From assembly GCA_964195945.1 (NCBI GenBank), contig CAXMRC010000038.1, positions 1 through 16,934 of the forward strand: 16,934 nt of DNA, given 5' to 3'. The position numbers and the translations under genes are program-made. The stretch's first letter is position 1, and every line of letters starts with the position of its first letter. Positions 15,424 through 16,934 of this stretch are shown in pieces. The stretch is from JAAETI01 sp964195945 (GTDB taxonomy: Bacteria; Actinomycetota; Acidimicrobiia; Spongiisociales; UBA5794). A model generated the notes under the pieces. It was not told the origin of the DNA and searched no databases. It saw only the letters and a program-made list of their open reading frames with translations.

Positions 15424-16620
15424 ATGGACTTTTCCCATAGCGAGCGGAGCCAGCAGTATCAGGACCGTCTACTTGGGTTCATGGACGGCCATGTGTATCC
15501 CGCGGAGTCGCTGCATGAGGAGCAGCGCAGCGCCGCCGGCTCCGAAGCAACTCCTGTGCTGTTTGATCTCAAGATCGCGGCACGCAGCGAGGGCCTGTGG
15601 AATCTATTTCTCCCCGGTGACGAATGGGGTGCCGGTCTCAGCAATGTCGAATACGCACCACTCGCCGAGATAATGGGCAGGTCCGTCGAGTTGGCGCCTG
15701 AAGCGGCCAACTGCTCGGCGCCCGACACCGGCAACATGGAAGTCATTGCAGACTTCGGCACACCCGAGCAGCAGCAACAATGGCTGGTTCCCCTTCTCAA
15801 TGGAGAGATTCGATCATGCTTTGCGATGACCGAGCCGGCCGTGGCGTCATCCGATCCAAGGAACCTGGAGGCCACAGCAGTTCGTGACGGTGACGACTAC
15901 GTCATCAATGGCACCAAATGGTGGACGACGGGTGCAATGAGCGCGGACTGCAAGATCGCCATCTTCATGGGAGTTACCAATGCCGAGGCACCCCCCAAAG
16001 GTCGCTACTCGATGATCTTGGTGCCGATGGACACGCCGGGCGTCGTTATCGAGCGTGATCTGTCGGTGTTTGGCTTCCACGAGCGCGGTGGCCACGGTGA
16101 GGTTTCTTTCAACGACGTACGGGTTCCGCTTGCGAACGTGATTGCAAACGAGGGCGACGGGTACATGATCGCCCAGGCCCGCCTCGGCCCCGGCCGGATC
16201 CACCACTGTATGCGGGTTCTTGGTATGGCCGAGCGTGGCTTCGATCTCATGGTGACTCGGGCCAAGGAACGGACCGCGTTTGGTGGCGCTATTGCCGACC
16301 AGGGTGTCGTCCAGGACTGGATCGCCGAGTCCCGCTGGCGTCTCGAACAAGCCCGGCTTCTGGTGCTGCGAACGGCTTGGTTGCTGGATACGGTCGGCAA
16401 TCGTGCGGCGCGAAGAGAAATCTCTGCCATCAAGGTCGTCGCTCCGCGCACCGCTCTTTGGGTACTCGACCACGCCATCCAGGTCCACGGTGGCGCTGGC
16501 GTGGCCCAGGATGTACCTCTCGCCCGCATGTACGCCCTGGCCAGAACGCTCCGTATCGCCGATGGCCCCGACGAGGTCCACAACATGGTCATAGCCCGCC
16601 GCGAAATCGGCCGCTACTGA
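15424..16620 (+). CDS. Acyl-CoA dehydrogenase, ACAD10/11-like
   Basis: This 398-residue FAD enzyme has the full acyl-CoA dehydrogenase fold. The FAD/substrate block F-A-M-T-E-P-A-V-A-S-S-D is at 133-144, with K-W-W-T-T-G-A near 165-171 and Q-V-H-G-G-A-G-V at 353-360. The C-terminal I-A-D-G-P-D-E-V-H is at 378-386. In MCAD-type enzymes the catalytic Glu precedes that Gly; here D380 holds the position, as I recall for ACAD10/11-type members. Substrate is unknown; fatty or hydroxy-acyl CoAs are more likely than a paa role, as the gene is far from and not co-directional with the paa operon. ATG 15424 follows GGGAG by about 6 nt. The terminator upstream means it needs its own promoter, which I could not identify. 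Confidence 0.92.
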   Translation: MDFSHSERSQQYQDRLLGFMDGHVYPAESLHEEQRSAAGSEATPVLFDLKIAARSEGLWNLFLPGDEWGAGLSNVEYAPLAEIMGRSVELAPEAANCSAPDTGNMEVIADFGTPEQQQQWLVPLLNGEIRSCFAMTEPAVASSDPRNLEATAVRDGDDYVINGTKWWTTGAMSADCKIAIFMGVTNAEAPPKGRYSMILVPMDTPGVVIERDLSVFGFHERGGHGEVSFNDVRVPLANVIANEGDGYMIAQARLGPGRIHHCMRVLGMAERGFDLMVTRAKERTAFGGAIADQGVVQDWIAESRWRLEQARLLVLRTAWLLDTVGNRAARREISAIKVVAPRTALWVLDHAIQVHGGAGVAQDVPLARMYALARTLRIADGPDEVHNMVIARREIGRY

Positions 16621-16673
16621 CTCCGCTCGTCTGAGGCATGCCGAGCAAGGCGATCGCATCTTCGTGGGGGTGT

Positions 16674-16706
16674 TTGAGGGGGCGGGCCTTGCCCCGGCCC
16701 CCTCAA
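16674..16706. terminator. GC-rich hairpin after the acyl-CoA dehydrogenase gene
   Basis: A 10-bp stem (TTGAGGGGGC at 16674-16683 with GCCCCCTCAA at 16697-16706) can extend inward with GGG/CCC across a small bulge. It starts 54 bp past the stop codon. No T-run follows on either strand, so it may be a weak or factor-assisted terminator, or an mRNA 3'-end stabiliser. Confidence 0.5.
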
Positions 16707-16744
16707 TACGGCCGGTCTGGCTCCGCCTGATCGGCCGCAAAAGC

Positions 16745-16787
16745 GTGGCCGGGAGGCCACACAGATACGACAAGGCCGTCAGGCCTT
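16745..16787. repeat. Two small inverted repeats in the 3' intergenic region
   Basis: GTGGCC-GGGA-GGCCAC (16745-16760) and AAGGCC-GTCA-GGCCTT (16772-16787) are each 6-bp perfect stems with 4-nt loops. They share the GGCC core and stand 11 bp apart. Function is not evident. Confidence 0.5.
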
Positions 16788-16795
16788 CGAGAAAC

Positions 16796-16821
16796 TCGGC
16801 TGACAACCTGTTGTCAGCCGA
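16796..16821 (-). terminator. Perfect 12-bp inverted repeat, likely terminator of the right-edge gene
   Basis: TCGGCTGACAAC (16796-16807) and its exact complement (16810-16821) flank a 2-nt centre. On the minus strand the hairpin lies 8 bp past the stop of the gene entering from the right edge and is followed by GTTTC, a short T-tract. That orientation fits a modest intrinsic terminator; the T-tract is weak. Confidence 0.55.
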
Positions 16822-16838
16822 AAAGCCTGTCAGCCGAA
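16812..16838 (-). repeat. Tandem TTCGGCTGACA repeat spanning a stop codon
   Basis: On the minus strand TTCGGCTGACA occurs at 16838-16828 and again at 16822-16812, a 16-nt period. The first copy contains the TGA stop of the right-edge gene and the second forms one arm of the 12-bp hairpin. Confidence 0.7.
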
Positions 16839-16934
16839 GAGTCCTCGCCAGAGACGAGACAGGATGTTGCCCTGTGAGGGTTGCGGGAATTCGGCGAGAA
16901 CCTGATCGAGATGGTCCGGCGGCAGGTCTCCAAC
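16830..16934 (-). CDS. C-terminal end of an unidentified protein (partial)
   Basis: The minus strand from the window edge is open for 34 codons and ends in TGA at 16832-16830. The peptide runs V-G-D-L-P-P-D-H-L-D-Q-V-L-A-E-F and closes with I-L-S-R-L-W-R-G-L-F-G. Its last part looks like a short amphipathic helix. Composition is protein-like and a hairpin follows the stop directly. I do not recognise the family. The gene would converge with the acyl-CoA dehydrogenase. Confidence 0.6.
   Translation of the reverse strand, partial: VGDLPPDHLDQVLAEFPQPSQGNILSRLWRGLFG

Noticed and set aside
15847..16806. Minus-strand open frame of about 319 codons opposite the acyl-CoA dehydrogenase
   Set aside because: The plus strand carries a complete acyl-CoA dehydrogenase. 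The antisense frame has no family features and runs through the hairpin region.

Overview
The window looks like a chromosomal segment of a moderately high-GC actinobacterium. Pointers are the zincin_2/DUF2342 gene, the zinc-ribbon plus DUF4328 membrane protein, GTG/TTG starts, a probably leaderless protease gene and tight ATGA-type overlaps. Acidimicrobiia is my best guess, from overall gene style only. I see no rRNA, tRNA, insertion sequence, phage gene or CRISPR array.

Left part (about 1-10,240, minus strand): one long, tightly packed catabolic operon. In transcription order it has a PaaR-like TetR regulator, paaG, paaH, paaJ, paaN, a long-chain-type acyl-CoA synthetase, livH, livM and the first codons of another gene. 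Most junctions overlap by 1-8 bp. A TTGACA / TACGCT promoter and a perfect 22-bp palindrome lie just upstream of the regulator. The palindrome contains the consensus I recall for Thermus PaaR. The enzymes cover the ring-isomerisation and beta-oxidation end of the phenylacetyl-CoA pathway. Placing a Liv-type ABC transporter and an AMP-forming CoA ligase in the same transcript suggests that aromatic acid uptake and activation are controlled together with degradation. The epoxidase genes (paaABCDE), a MaoC-type oxepin-CoA hydrolase, paaF and a canonical paaK are not in the window.

Middle (about 10,240-12,370): on the plus strand, a broken winged-helix (OmpR-type DNA-binding) remnant is translationally coupled to a HEAT-repeat protein. 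Convergent to these, on the minus strand, are moaE and a zinc-ribbon/DUF4328 membrane protein.

Right part (12,368-16,934): on the plus strand, an HtrA-like membrane-anchored serine protease with an apparently leaderless start is followed 13 bp later by a zincin_2/DUF2342 protein whose HExxH-equivalent motif has lost both histidines. Then come a PrxQ/AhpE-type peroxiredoxin with a clear rho-independent terminator and an ACAD10/11-like acyl-CoA dehydrogenase. The tail is an intergenic stretch with four hairpins and a short tandem repeat, followed by the C-terminal 34 codons of a minus-strand gene cut by the window edge.
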